From Lumbricus terrestris (lineage: Eukaryota > Annelida > Clitellata > Crassiclitellata > Lumbricidae): a stretch of DNA of 64,000 bases. Position numbers and translations under genes: made by a program. Below are positions 22,776 to 34,674 of this stretch, piece by piece. Numbering within the stretch: position 1 is the first letter of the stretch; each line of letters begins with the position of its first letter. Under the pieces are notes generated by a model. The model worked only from the letters and a program-made list of their open reading frames with translations. It had not been told where the DNA came from and did no database searches. The stretch is taken from assembly GCA_949752735.1 (NCBI GenBank), contig OX457037.1:1192001-1256000 (forward strand). The letters are read 5' to 3'.

Positions 22776-23541
22776 CTGTAAGACAAAAGATTAAAGACGT
22801 AACAGATATTTAGATATATTTATGTTTATCCATTCTGCAGCTGCGTCCTGGTTCTGAAACAGCATCAAAATGTTTATTGCCAAAACTAGTGATGCTGACA
22901 GACAATAATTGCCTCACATTTTGAAACGCACAAATCTTCGTGGGTTTCATCTAACAACACCATCAAATTAATTATTTGAACTATTCAGCATACCAGCGGA
23001 TGAAATGGTTTTTCCATTATAATTATTGAAGAGGAAATAACGAAAAAGAAGAGGAAGAAGAAGAATAGAAGTCATCTTAGTTAGCAATGATTCAGCTAAG
23101 AGTATCAGTGCTGAGAACTTCATTTTCTCAGTCTCGGCGTATGAGGTTGGATGGTTAATCCTCTACCTCACCGTCTCATCCTCCCAAAAGACAGCGTGCG
23201 GTCGGTGTACCCATCACAGCTGAGTTGGCTTGTGGTACTCGTGGAGCAGAAATCTTGGCACGAATTTCTGTTCTTACTTGACAATCCAGAATGAAAACAA
23301 CTAGACTATCGTCGACCTATAATTATGATTATAGTGTTCAGCGGAATCTCGCTGTGGAAATGCAAATAAACTTGCTGAGAGTGTCTTATACAGTTTTCAG
23401 ACAATCGTATAAATAAGTAAATTTTATCCGTTAACCACTATCTGGGTTGGAGAAAAAACATGTAATCAAAAGCCTACTGGTAAGTATTTCGACATCAGCA
23501 AATCAAACCCGTAGCCTAAGCTAAAGGCTAAGTAATCAATA
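22776..23541. other. Intron, paralogous to 46214-46700
   Basis: Both introns carry a common block with CCTCTACCTCACCGTCTCAT and GTGCGGTCGGTGTACC. No coding sequence was seen. Confidence 0.55.
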
Positions 23542-24238
23542 AATATAGCCAGGGCCGCATTAAGGCTAGTGCGGGCCCGGGTGCTGTGACAATCTTTCGG
23601 GCCCCTTCTGTCAACCACCGGTCCATAGCCTATATGCCACAATTTAATAGGTCCATGTTTACTAATGAGTATGAACTATACTTAAGAATGGGTTTCTTAT
23701 AGCGTAGGCTATTTATTACAAAAAAATCTTTAGACACTAGAGCACCCGTAGTAGGGTGGTCGTTAAAAATGAAAGTGGAAATTGACTGTTCCCCAAGGCG
23801 CCGTTAAGTTCCATTCTCCCCAGAAACATCACACAAAAAGTTGTAAGACAAATTATTAATATCTTTAGACACTAGAGCACCCGTAGTAGGGTGGTCGTTA
23901 AAAATGAAAGTGGGAATTGACTGTTCCCCAAGGCGCCGTTTGGTTCCATTCTCCCCAGAAACATCACACAAAAAGTTGTAAGACAAAATATTAATATTTA
24001 GGACTAGCACAACGCCATCAAAGTTTTACCCTTATAATAGCAAGACTTCTAATGCTCAAAAGTAGCTATGTGGCTGTAGTCAACCAGGAATCTTCAAACC
24101 AGGAATCAATTCAACTACCTGTAGTTGCTCCACACTTAAACATGATGATGCTACTGTCATCGTAATCATGATCATCAATTTATATAGCGCCACTTCAAGA
24201 AAAATTCCTCTAAGGCTAGAAAACCTGTATAACACACC

Positions 24239-24623
24239 AGTAGTAGGGTGACTGCGGATTCTACTCCACCAATTAAAAACCCATTAAAAACCCATTAAAA
24301 AGCCATTAGTCACGCTCCAATGACGTCATCGGCCACGCCCCCTATTCATTGAAAGGTCATTAGCCACTGGCACAGCAATTAAGAAGAGGTGATTAAGATC
24401 TCGTTAATGATATGCCCTCGGGTAATGACTTTACGACCAGGTGATTAAGATCTCGTTAATGACGCAGGGGTTACGCCCACGACCAGGTGCTTAAGATCTC
24501 GTTAATGATATGCCCTCGGGTAATGATTTATTACGCGCGATGGAGTGCGATAACAATCTGTAGGGCGCCGCAGCCCAGACGATTTAATTACAGGATGTCC
24601 AGTCACCTGACGCCGATATGTCT
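24239..24623. repeat. Element 1 left terminal inverted repeat
   Basis: About 385 bp match the reverse complement of 34284-34668. Three internal direct subrepeats of about 47 bp contain TTAAGATCTCGTTAATGA. The sequence just inside (24624-24760) matches, inverted, about 31980-32115, showing that the original TIR was longer and that its right copy was later split. Confidence 0.88.
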
Positions 24624-25369
24624 GCTCAGGTATCGTATACAAAAAGTAGTTCCAGCAGTGACGTTTACAAAGAGAAAGTAGTCCGTCATCTGGTCGTTAG
24701 CGTATAGGCACACAAGCTAACACTGAGTACTTCGATGTATTCCTACGCGTGTAGCGTAATAAAACTAAGTGATTCGATCATTCGATGTGGAATCTTCAGC
24801 CGATGAATCTTAGCAATCTAGAACTTACTTCTTCATCTTTCAATACAATGGGTGTAATCAACTGGGATACTTAAGCTGTAGGATATGTAATCCATTTGGA
24901 CTTTAACAATTTGCGAATTAAAGAAACATTCATCGAATCTTTTGGTTGTGATTTAATAAACATGTTTAAAGTGAATCTTCTTGTTTTATCCCTCTTAGTA
25001 TTTTTCCCCATTGTAGGCCTATCTCCAACATCATTCTATTTCTATTCTCTCTTTCCTGAAAATTTTAAGTGCTAAATCCTACAGTACTAGATACAATTCT
25101 ATACAACTCCTATGTGAGTAAAAGAAACACAAAGTCCACGAGTTGATTTTTTTTTTATTTATTTATTTATTTTTTCTTTATTTATTTATTTTTTTAATTT
25201 TTTTTTAATTTAAAAAAAAAATCACAAACAACAAATATCATACAAAATAGTAAATGTTAAAATAAATCTAACTACGTTCGAATGTTCCAAGTCGCAATTT
25301 CGAAAATGTCTTTCACATCAAACGAATATCTCCACCCAGCATAGACTATACAATGTCTTTGACGTCAAA

Positions 25370-25800
25370 CGAACGAGTAAAGTTATGCAACATTTAAATT
25401 GTCTTTCTATAAATTTATACACTGTCTTTTCCATCAAGTGAATATGCAAAGTTCAACGACATTTAAAATTGTATTTCTACAATTCTATACAATGTCTTTT
25501 CCATCCAACGAACATACGAAGTTAATCATTGTCTTTCTACAAATCTTTACAATGTCTTATCCATCCAACGAACATGTGACGTTAAGCAACATTTAAAATT
25601 GTATTTCTACAATTCTATACAATGTCTTTTCCATCCAACGAACATGCGAAGTCAATCATTGTCTTTCTACAAATCTGTACAATGTCTTTTCCATCCAACG
25701 AACATGTGAAGTTAAGCTGCATTTAAAATTATTTTTCTACAAATCTATACAATGTCTTTGTCATCAAACGAACATGCAAAGTTAAGCAACAATGATAGAC
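25370..25800. repeat. Tandem repeats downstream of the element 1 polymerase gene
   Basis: Imperfect units of roughly 60 bp share TACAATGTCTTTTCCATCCA and ACGAACATG. They lie in the likely 3' flank of the polymerase gene. The adjoining 25144-25225 is a T/A homopolymer-like stretch. Confidence 0.65.
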
Positions 25801-25857
25801 ATCATATTATACAATATTTACAATTTGAATTTACATCGAGTTTATGGTTCAGAAGGA

Positions 25858-28800
25858 CTAGCATTTAAGCGACACATGGCCGTAGGCAAGCGAAACGCTA
25901 TTATTTAACAGATATCTCTTGTCGTCGTACGGCGAAAGAGCAGATTTTGAAATTTCGGCGGTGTGTAATTGATGTTTGACACTTCGAATGGTGTAGAATT
26001 TCGCGGTGGTCGACGTTTCGTCGAACAGACAGTTTGTGTAATCTTGGTGACGTATGTATTTGGACACGCACGACTTTTTCACACCTTTGGCCGTTTTCTT
26101 TTCGTAATCCTTGGGAAGCAAAAGGCTGTACATTTTTGATCGTAAACCCACAAATTCCAAAGGTGGTTGCCCATTCGACTCATCTTTGAACTTGCCAATC
26201 ACTTTCGCATTAGCTTTGCTATGCAGAAAGTGATCGGCGGGGTAGTCGGATGTGTCGTATTCGGTCATGTGATGACGCATGTCCAAATACACATCGTCGG
26301 TCCGAATGTGGTAACACAAATTGTCTGTATCGGTGAATAATAACTTCGCTCTTTCACCGTACAACTTCTGCATAAATTATGTTCGTAGTGAAACCGATAC
26401 ATATGCAGCTTGGAGATATCCAAAATACTCATGCCGACGTATATTGGCTTGTCCAGCATCACATCAGATTTGATCATTTGGATGGCAGTAAGGTCTTCAT
26501 TTATGATGCTGAATGCCTTGAACGTCGGCCGAGCTATGTAACGCTTCGCTTGCCTCTCGTTCGTTACAAGTCTCACATCCAGATGCTTTCTGTTATTCTG
26601 CATGGTCTTCCCATACACCGAATTGTTCATCAACTTGAACAGATCTTTCTCGAACGAGTTAGCGGCCATCTGCCGCTTAGCGGTGTTAAAATCAATATAG
26701 GGTTTCAACCATCGAGATTGGTCAAACTCTAGGATTCGGTATATTTTGGTAAGCCTAAGACCCATTGCCACGTAGAATTGCAAGTTTCTGTAATGTAGAA
26801 CGTAATTTACCTTGGAATTTAAATTTTTTATCAATTTCTGAATTTTATTGTTATTGAATTTGATTCCCAATTTGCCGGCCAATTCATTTGCATATGGGGA
26901 AAGTATGTCCTTCGTTATCGCCATCTTTTCAGGAGCTAGCGGATAATCGTTATGTGGATTGTGCAGATGAGGTGGATATTCCATATCCACCTCAAGAATG
27001 TACCCCTTCAAATCGTCTTCGTGTTTAGAACTCACATCGAAATTCTCGATTTCTTCGGGGTTCAGGAATCGGAATTTGCCTGTCGGTAATGGTTCGCTCA
27101 TAGCGAAACCATACAGGTTGTTGCAGTCCAAGTACATTATGTAACTTGTTTCTGCTGTGGCATCATATCCTTGAGCAAGATATGGGTTGTTGGCCTTGGC
27201 GTATCGATTTGTTATCATGCTCACCCCACCTCGCATTCCCTTCTCGACGAAAAGGAACTGATCAGGATCGACGATCAATTCCAACGAGACATCGGTCATC
27301 TTTAGGCATGCGTCGAAACTCAGACCTGGACTTGAAAAATAATGTAGCGGATCCAGCCGATAGAAATTCGAAGACATCTTACGAAATTCTTCGAACACAT
27401 CGGCTAGAAGCACTACATCAGTCTCCAAGTACAGATCGTGATAGTCTTTCATCGAACGCATGCCAAATTTTGACCAGATGTCTCGAGCGTGTGAATAATC
27501 GTCATCACTGATATGTTCATCCGCCAAACGACTGAAGAACTTGTCCTGCGGGGGCAAGCATGTCTCGTACATTCTTTCCGCACAATCCATGTATTCATAT
27601 GGATAGACTCCTTTCCGAAGCAACGACTTGAATTGATCATCGTTCGGATGGAGCCTACGCATATGAACGAATTTGGAATTTCCGTCTTTTGTTAAATTTT
27701 TCACCAAGGTGTCTAGACTACAGTTGAGAAATTGTAGGGAATCCACGAAACGTAGGCCATCGATTTCAAACGCTAGATATTTCTCCATGTTGTTGGCGAT
27801 AACGAAGACATCTTTCGAAGCGAAAAATCGGGACAGATGCTTGAGGATGATATGTGAATCATACCCCTTTAGGTTGTGAAATACAACAGGAATGAGATAG
27901 TTGTATTCGTTCTCCCCAACTTTCGACCTCTTGTATTTGTACTGTAGGTTACAGTTGTTGCAAAGCGCGGAAATGAATTGACCGGTTACGTGGCAATGGT
28001 GTCTTACTTTGCTTTCTTTAGTAAGATTGGTGTCGCATGATGGGCAATTGGTACAATTTGCAAAGGCGGTCAATTGTAAGTCCGAAAGCGGTGTCATGGG
28101 TTCGTTCTTAGCCAGAATTTTGTTGATTCGCACTTGCTCCGATTTTAAATGTACAAAGAACGCATCGACGACATTGTCGCCACTGTACACGTATGGTCGC
28201 TCGTTATTATATCCGTCGATGGACGAGACCGTCAAGCAGCAAAATCCGCTTGGGGTGTGGGTGTCGCAAAATTTCGTCGAGTTGCCAGCGTCAATATCGG
28301 TTTTGCAAAGGAAAGATTCAAAGTCTGCGTATATTGCGAACGGAATGGGCATTTGATTTTGTATGTTTGAAAATTTCAATATGTTGTTTTCTGGAGAAGG
28401 GTAACGAACTTTTTGAACGCCGTGGATATTGCAGTCCACGATGTGGTTCCTCAACCCAGCTTCGGTCGTGAAGCTGTGGAGACAGAAAGGACAAGGAAAT
28501 GTTTGACTATGATGTGAATTTCGGCTGGATAATAGACGGGATAGATTTCGAATTAATATATAGTGTCGTTTTTCTCCATCGCTCAACAACAGTAAGTTTA
28601 CTGTGTGTTTTCGATCTCGGTGTTTTGAAGCGAATAATGGAACGAAGGTATGATCTTCGTTCGAGCTGATGCAGATCACATTGATCGCATAATCGGGATT
28701 CTTGGTTTCAAATAAGGGTATTTGACCAATCTCGATGGGAAATGCCAGCCCTTCTGTGATTAATTCCTGCATATGTGGAGAGTATTTTGAGACACGTTCA

Positions 28801-29184
28801 GCATGATTTTTCACTGGATGGACATGAGCGAGAACGCTATATACAAAACATTGATCGTCCTTATTCATTATGTTTACAGTGGCCTTCTTATCCGCCAGCC
28901 ACTTCGGACTGTGAATATATGAGGATCCTCCAATGGGGTCGTATTCGGCCGTGTGTAATACAAGATTATCTACACGGTCGATAGACCAGCCGGACCCATC
29001 GTTGGTGAAGGTATCGGCCAACGCCTCCAATCTGACTATCGCATCCTCAAGATGCTGATTAGATGATGATTGATTTAACAGAATTGCTGGATTTGATTTG
29101 AAATATGCTGTGGTTGTCCTGGTGCTACCTTCGGCGTCTTCTCGGTTGAATTTAAAATCAGCAGCCAGATACCATTTGATTGGT
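25858..29184 (-). CDS. Element 1 polymerase exon 5 (exonuclease and polymerase domains)
   Basis: This is the main catalytic exon. After the acceptor come PIKWYLAADFKF, a C2H2 finger (CPFC...HIVDC, about 28450-28500), exonuclease motif I YADFESF (about 28325), a four-Cys/His module with CPSC, HHCH and CNNCN resembling an endonuclease VII zinc site (about 27950-28050), motif II NLKGYDSH and motif III YHDLYLETD. Polymerase motif A is YLDCNNLYG (about 27115), motif B KLMNNSVYGKT (about 26620) and motif C FTDTDNL (about 26325). Motif C lies in a different frame from A and B. The order and motif spacing fit the protein-primed polymerases of Polintons and related viruses. Confidence 0.88.
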
Positions 29185-29299
29185 CTGAAATAAAATAAAG
29201 TTTCGCATATCACCGAACTGATTATTTAATTCAGTATTATAGATTTAATTCATGCTTTGTTACAGTGTTTAGGATTCAAATTATGAAAGAATAACATAC

Positions 29300-29618
29300 C
29301 CTTTTCCGGCTAGCTGTTGCTCCAATGTGGATGAGATCACATTTTCCAGATCATGAATGATCATGCGTACGTCTGAGGCGTTCGGATCTGTTGGTAGTTG
29401 TTCCTGCTCAAAGACGTTCCTCACAGATGTTCGAACACGATTGGAAGGTGGTCTTATGCATGTGTTGCAGATTGATGAATTGTCGTTGAAGAACTGAGAT
29501 TGTCGACGAAGATGGCAGACGCTGCAGATTCTCCTATTTGCGCAGATTTCGCACAAACCGTTGTCGTTCAATTTCGTCTTTTTGTACGCAGAACAGTTGC
29601 GACAATATGTGTCCTTTT
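29300..29618 (-). CDS. Element 1 polymerase exon 4 (Cys-rich zinc module)
   Basis: About 106 codons. Paired cysteines CRNC, CEIC, CSVC and CNTC suggest two zinc-binding knuckles, followed by a basic stretch and an acidic helix (VRMIIHDLENVISSTLEQQ). The exon in element 2 (56038-56344) matches it with the same borders and phases (1 in, 2 out). Its role is unknown; DNA or terminal-protein contact is a guess. Confidence 0.82.
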
Positions 29619-29778
29619 CTTTAAAAAGATACAAAACACATCCGTTCAAATATCTAAAACTTAAAAATTTGGGAATAAATTATAAATTTGAAACCATTCG
29701 CATAAGATAAATTTGAAATCTTTCACATAAAATAAATTTGGAATCATAGAATAATCTTTCACATAAATTTCCTCATAC

Positions 29779-30807
29779 TTTGAATCTTCGCCGAGGTTGC
29801 TGGTTCGCCTTCTGCACGTCTTTTCATCCCTAAAAAATTTACCAATATAATAATTTAATGTCGAAACACTTGGAAAATAACGAAGAATCGAAAATTTGTA
29901 TGACAACGGAAAATAACAAAAACTGAAATTGGAACAACTTAAAATAAATGAAACTGAAATTATAAATTTGTCAGAAAACTATATTTCGATGAAAGGTTGT
30001 TCAAACAATGGCTAATGACATACCTAGATTCTTCGAATCTTGTCGTTGAAATCTGAAATCAGAATTTCCAACATCCATCCTAAGAGCCCATCGACGATCC
30101 AATTCGTCCATGGCACTCTGATATTCGGAATCTGATATATTTCCGTCGATTAAAGCTGAAATATAATACATAACGAATAATTTAGCAGAAAATAATAACG
30201 AATTCTTATATTCGCAGTTCATTTGTAAGATAATTCGAAAGTGTTTACACATTTCCGAAAGTTGTTGCTATAAAGTTCACCAACATACTTTGCTGATGAA
30301 TGAGAAATAAAATGACATTTGAAACTGCATCGAAACCTAAAATTAACGGAAACTGAAATAAACCAAAACTGAAATTAGTGAAAACTGAAATCAACGAAAA
30401 CTGAAATTAACGAAAACTGAAATTAACGAAAACTGAAATTATTGAAAACTGAAATCAACGAAAACTGAAATTAACAAAAACTGAAATAAACGGAAACTGA
30501 AATTAATGGAAAATGAAAATAAAAATATATATATATATATATTAATAATATATAATAATATATAACAATATATAATAATATACAATAATATATAATAATA
30601 GCAATATATGATAATATTATATAATTTTTTATAATAATAATAAAAGTAATAATAATAATATACAATAATAGTAATATATAATAATAATATATTAATAAAA
30701 TAATGATATATATATATATATATAAAATATTAAAAATACTTTTAAAAAAAAATTATAATAATAATATATAATATTATATAATTTTTATAATAATAATAAT
30801 AATAGTA

Positions 30808-30849
<42 letters not shown>

Positions 30850-30953
30850 TATAATACTAATATATTAATAATATAATGATATATATATATATATAATAAA
30901 AATATATATATATAATAATAATATATAATATTAAAAATAATTTATAATATATA

Positions 30954-30987
<34 letters not shown>

Positions 30988-31767
30988 TTTATACATGATA
31001 TATCATTCATATATATATATAAATATATATTTGAATTATGTTATATTATGATATATACCATATATATATATATATAATTTTTTATAAATATATGATATAT
31101 GCATGTATGATATATATTTATATCACTTGAATGGTTATATATATGATGCATATATATAGGCTATCATATTTATATGTCATATGCATGATTATATAATATA
31201 TATGATGTTTATATATATGATGTTTATATATAAATATATATATATATATATGTAGAAAATTTATAATATGTCCATAATATATAATGCAAATATAGAATGA
31301 TTACACATACGCTAAGTAATAAAGACAAATTTAATTCAGGCCTTATAGGCTAGAATACATTTTTTAAAGATTGCAAAGGTTAATGGTAACCAAAAACAAT
31401 AATAAGTGTTGCTTGTTTCACAAAATAGCATTGATACTTGGTTGAATAAAGCCGGCACAATAAGAATTTTATTGACGATATATGAGAATGATATATAATT
31501 ATATCCAGTTTCTCTTTCAGCTTTCTGTGTTTTGTTTTGCAAATTGTTGTTATGTTTCGATCGTTATGAGTCTTAACATCGTTTCGGCCAGTTAGTGCTT
31601 AGATCGCCTCTGAGTAGATATCTTGAATGGGGCGCTATGAAAATTCTCAGAATGAATGAATAAATATATCATGGTACAAATCAATAAGATATATAAAAAA
31701 TTGTTTAGACCTGTGAGATTGATTAATTATTTGCAGTTAGGAATCAAAATTACTTACAAGTCTGCAT
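29779..31767 (-). CDS. Element 1 polymerase exons 1-3 (N-terminal region)
   Basis: Exon 1 (31767-31758) is only 10 nt, ATGCAGACTT before GTAAGT. Exon 2 (30155-30024) encodes an acidic helical segment with IDGNISDSEYQSAMDELD. Exon 3 (29829-29779) is a 17-codon Lys/Ala-rich piece. All join in phase 1. Intron 1 is 1.6 kb and contains an AT-rich microsatellite block. Small exons are inferred from splice signals and frame agreement, not from transcripts. Confidence 0.65.
30515..31260. repeat. AT-rich microsatellite block in intron 1
   Basis: Mixed (TAATAA)n and (ATAT)n tracts, preceded at 30360-30510 by about ten short units of the form AACGAAAACTGAAATT. A second block ending in the same unique 3' sequence (GTCCATAATAT...GATTACA...TAAAGAC) is at 32940-34225. 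Confidence 0.85.
31588..31665 (+). repeat. SINE tail fragment
   Basis: GATCGCCTCTGAGTAGATAT and CTTGAATGGGGCGCTATGAA match the 3' part of the SINE at 39553-39745. Confidence 0.5.
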
Positions 31768-31979
31768 TGTGGATATCGTTCAAACGCTTTTGAAGTAGAA
31801 CACACACGAAGATTCAATCGATGTTGATGAAAATTGAATTCGAAGTCCGATAAATCTGCTGACTGTAAACTGTGTAACTATATCTCTGTTGACGTTGAAG
31901 AAAACCCTCTGCAAATTCCAAGTCGAATGAAAGAAGTTGGCGACTGTCGAATTTTTTATAGGCTAGTAGTCATCGCGTA

Positions 31980-32340
31980 GGAATATAACGAAGTACTCAG
32001 TTAGGTTGTGTGCCTACGCACATAGGAACCGTGTGGCGAACTATTTTCTCTTTGTACCGTCACTACCGGAACTACTTTTCGCACACGATATCTGTGCAGA
32101 CATGCTGACGCCAGGAGCCTGGACATATTGCGATTATATCGTCTGGACTGTGGTGCCATACAGATTGCTATCGCATCCAGGGTGACGCCATCGCATGTAA
32201 AGAATACCTGTGCAGACATGCCGGCGCCAGGAGTCTGAACATACTGCGATTATATCGTATGGGATGTGGTGCCATACAGATTGCTATCTCATCCAGGGTG
32301 ACGCCATCGCGCGTAAAAAATCATTACCCGAGGGTACAGC
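31980..32340. repeat. Internal duplicated pieces of the element 1 TIR
   Basis: Two consecutive copies of a TIR-derived block contain GCCGGCGCCAGGAGTC-like sequence, TGCGATTATATCGT and ATCATTACCCGAGGG. They point to a partial duplication of the right end within the element, upstream of the polymerase start, where the promoter should lie. Confidence 0.6.
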
Positions 32341-32639
32341 ACACCTGCGTCATTATGCAGATCTTAACCCCTTAAATGGGGTTGCTGTATATAAATATAT
32401 GAATACGTCGTACCGTAACTTTCAGCTGCTTGGGAAGCTGTATATATACGTCAAGCACGGTATTGATTAATAATTATTACTGGCCGGGGATATCGTATAA
32501 ATGCGCCGTACACGTCAAAATTGTTATGGATTAGCTATCCTATGGTGCTAAAAATATTCGAGGTTAGGTATCAAGTTATTATATCATTATTTTAATATTA
32601 ATTACATTATATTATATGATATATAATCACACGTTCATT

Positions 32640-32960
32640 CATAAAAGAATTTATACAGCGCTTCTGTAAGAGGGACTACTCAGAAGCACTGCCGATTCTA
32701 GCACTGCAAAAAGGACAGTTTTGAGCTTAATATAGAATGTTTCAGTAACAACCGCAACAAGTAGATGTAGCTCTTGCGGGAGCCCTTTCCACACAACTGG
32801 ACCGATCACAGAAAAATGCTCTATGCTGCATCGTTACAGTTCGTGCAAAAGGGACCAATAGCAATCCCTTCTGTGCAGAACGGAGGGGCGGTGGTCAAGG
32901 GTACTAGTGGAGCAACAAAGCTCTTGCAAGTATTGTGGCGCAATTCCAAGCTGTCATTGC
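32640..32960. repeat. Dispersed repeat fragment (SINE/LINE-tail family)
   Basis: TTTATACAGCGCTTCTGTAA and GGGAGCCCTTTCCACACAAC belong to the same dispersed family as 18365-18440. No gene. Confidence 0.4.
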
Positions 32961-33989
32961 ACATATAATATAATATATAAATATATACAATATATATAAT
33001 ATGTATTGTATTTATATATATATATAAATAATGTATGTATGAAATATAATTATTATATATAAGATATATATTTGTCATCGTTAATACGTATATAAATTAT
33101 AATATATAATGATATAGAATATATATATATATATATATGACATAATATATATATGTATATGATATGTTATATAATGTGTTATAATACATTATAATATATA
33201 TCTTATATATATATATAATACATATATAATATTTTGTATATATAACATATATATATTAACATATTATATAATATATATCTTATATATACATATAAATATA
33301 TTATACATATATAAATATATATATTATATAACAGTATATGTATAAAATATATTATAACATATTATATAATATATCTTATATGTTCATATATATAATACAT
33401 ATATTATATTATATAACAGTATATGAATATAATATATTATAACATATTATATAATATACACCTTGTATATACATATATATAATACACATATATATATAAT
33501 TATTATATAATAATATATGTGCATAACATATATGACATGTTATATAATATGTTATAATATATTATATTCATATACTGTTATATAATATATATATATATGT
33601 ATTAAATATATGCACATATAAGATATATATAATATTTTATAATATATTATAACATATTATATCACATATATATATCTTACATATATACATATATAATATA
33701 TATATTATATAACAATATATGTATATAATACATTATAACATATTATATAATATACACCTTGTAAATGCATATATATATATAATACACATATATAATTATT
33801 ATATAATAATATATGTGCCTGATATATAACATATTTATTATATATAATATATATTATTTATATATATATATATACATAATGTGCATAATATATTAAATAT
33901 AATTATATATGTATAATATATCTAATATACATTAATAATATATACTATATATTTATATATGTAAATATATAGTGTATATGTATATAATG

Positions 33990-34022
<33 letters not shown>

Positions 34023-34225
34023 CATATAGATATAATATATTATAAAATATGTTTATATAATATATATAATGTATATTATATATATATAATATATAATATG
34101 TCCATAATATAGTCATGCAAATATAGAATGATTACAATAAATAAAGACTTAAATTTAATTCAGACCTTATAGGTTAGGATTTTTAGGAAAAATTTTTTTT
34201 TTAAAGACTGCAAAAAGGTTAATCA
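32940..34225. repeat. Second AT-rich block
   Basis: Over 1 kb consists of TA-dominated sequence with recurring palindromic TATATAAC... units, ending in a unique stretch homologous to about 31260-31390. The shared ends suggest a direct duplication within the right half of element 1. Confidence 0.8.
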
Positions 34226-34283
34226 TCTGGTGATAAAGCCATATACTGAGGGCACTGCAGACCTGCACGTTTTCCATGTGGGT

Positions 34284-34668
34284 AGACATACCGGCGCCAG
34301 GTGACTGGACATCCTGCAATTATATCGTCTGGGCTACGGCGCCCTACAGATTGTTATCGCACTCCATCGCGCGTAATAAATCATTACCCGAGGGCATATC
34401 ATTAACGAGATCTTAAGCACCTGGTCGTGGGCGTAACCCCTGCGTCATTAACGAGATCTTAATCACCTGGTCGTAAAGTCATTACCCGAGGGCATATCAT
34501 TAACGAGATCTTAATCACCTCTTCTTAATTGCTGTGCCAGTGGCTAATGACCTTTCAATGAATAGGGGGCGTGGCCGATGACGTCATTGGAGCGTGACTA
34601 ATGGCTTTTTAATGGGTTTTTAATGGGTTTTTAATTGGTGGAGTAGAATCCGCAGTCACCCTACTACT
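34284..34668. repeat. Element 1 right terminal inverted repeat
   Basis: Inverted match of the left end including the AATGGGTTTTTAATGGGTTT stretch and the TGACGTCATTGGAGCG block; ends CCCTACTACT directly before CACACC. Confidence 0.88.
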
Positions 34669-34674
34669 CACACC

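Larger units (their letters stand above)
25858..31767 (-). pseudogene. Element 1 protein-primed family B DNA polymerase gene (spliced, frameshifted)
   Basis: Five exons on the minus strand: 31767-31758, 30155-30024, 29829-29779, 29618-29300 and 29184-25858, all with GT/AG borders. Introns 1-3 are phase 1 and intron 4 phase 2. The order is a short N-terminal region, a Cys-rich zinc module, then exonuclease and polymerase. Such enzymes start DNA synthesis from a terminal protein at the element ends. Near 26375 the frame shifts by one base, separating motif C from motifs A and B, so the copy as read is inactive; an assembly error in the T-run there is the main alternative. The start was chosen because the element 2 gene has an equivalent 10-nt first exon. 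Confidence 0.82.
24239..34668. mobile_element. Element 1: compact Polinton-like element with spliced polymerase gene
   Basis: 10,430 bp are bounded by terminal inverted repeats that start 5'-AGTAGTAGGGTGACTGCGG and by exact CACACC duplications (24233-24238, 34669-34674). The 5'-AG start, 6-bp duplication, long TIRs and protein-primed family B polymerase are the established Maverick/Polinton signature. Canonical members are about 15-20 kb with integrase, ATPase, protease and capsid genes; none is visible here. The only gene seen is the five-exon polymerase on the minus strand. The right half contains AT-rich expansions and duplicated TIR pieces. Confidence 0.85.

Noticed and set aside
25370..25800. 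CRISPR-like array
   Set aside because: Repeats are degenerate, have no unique spacers of constant size, and the DNA is animal nuclear.
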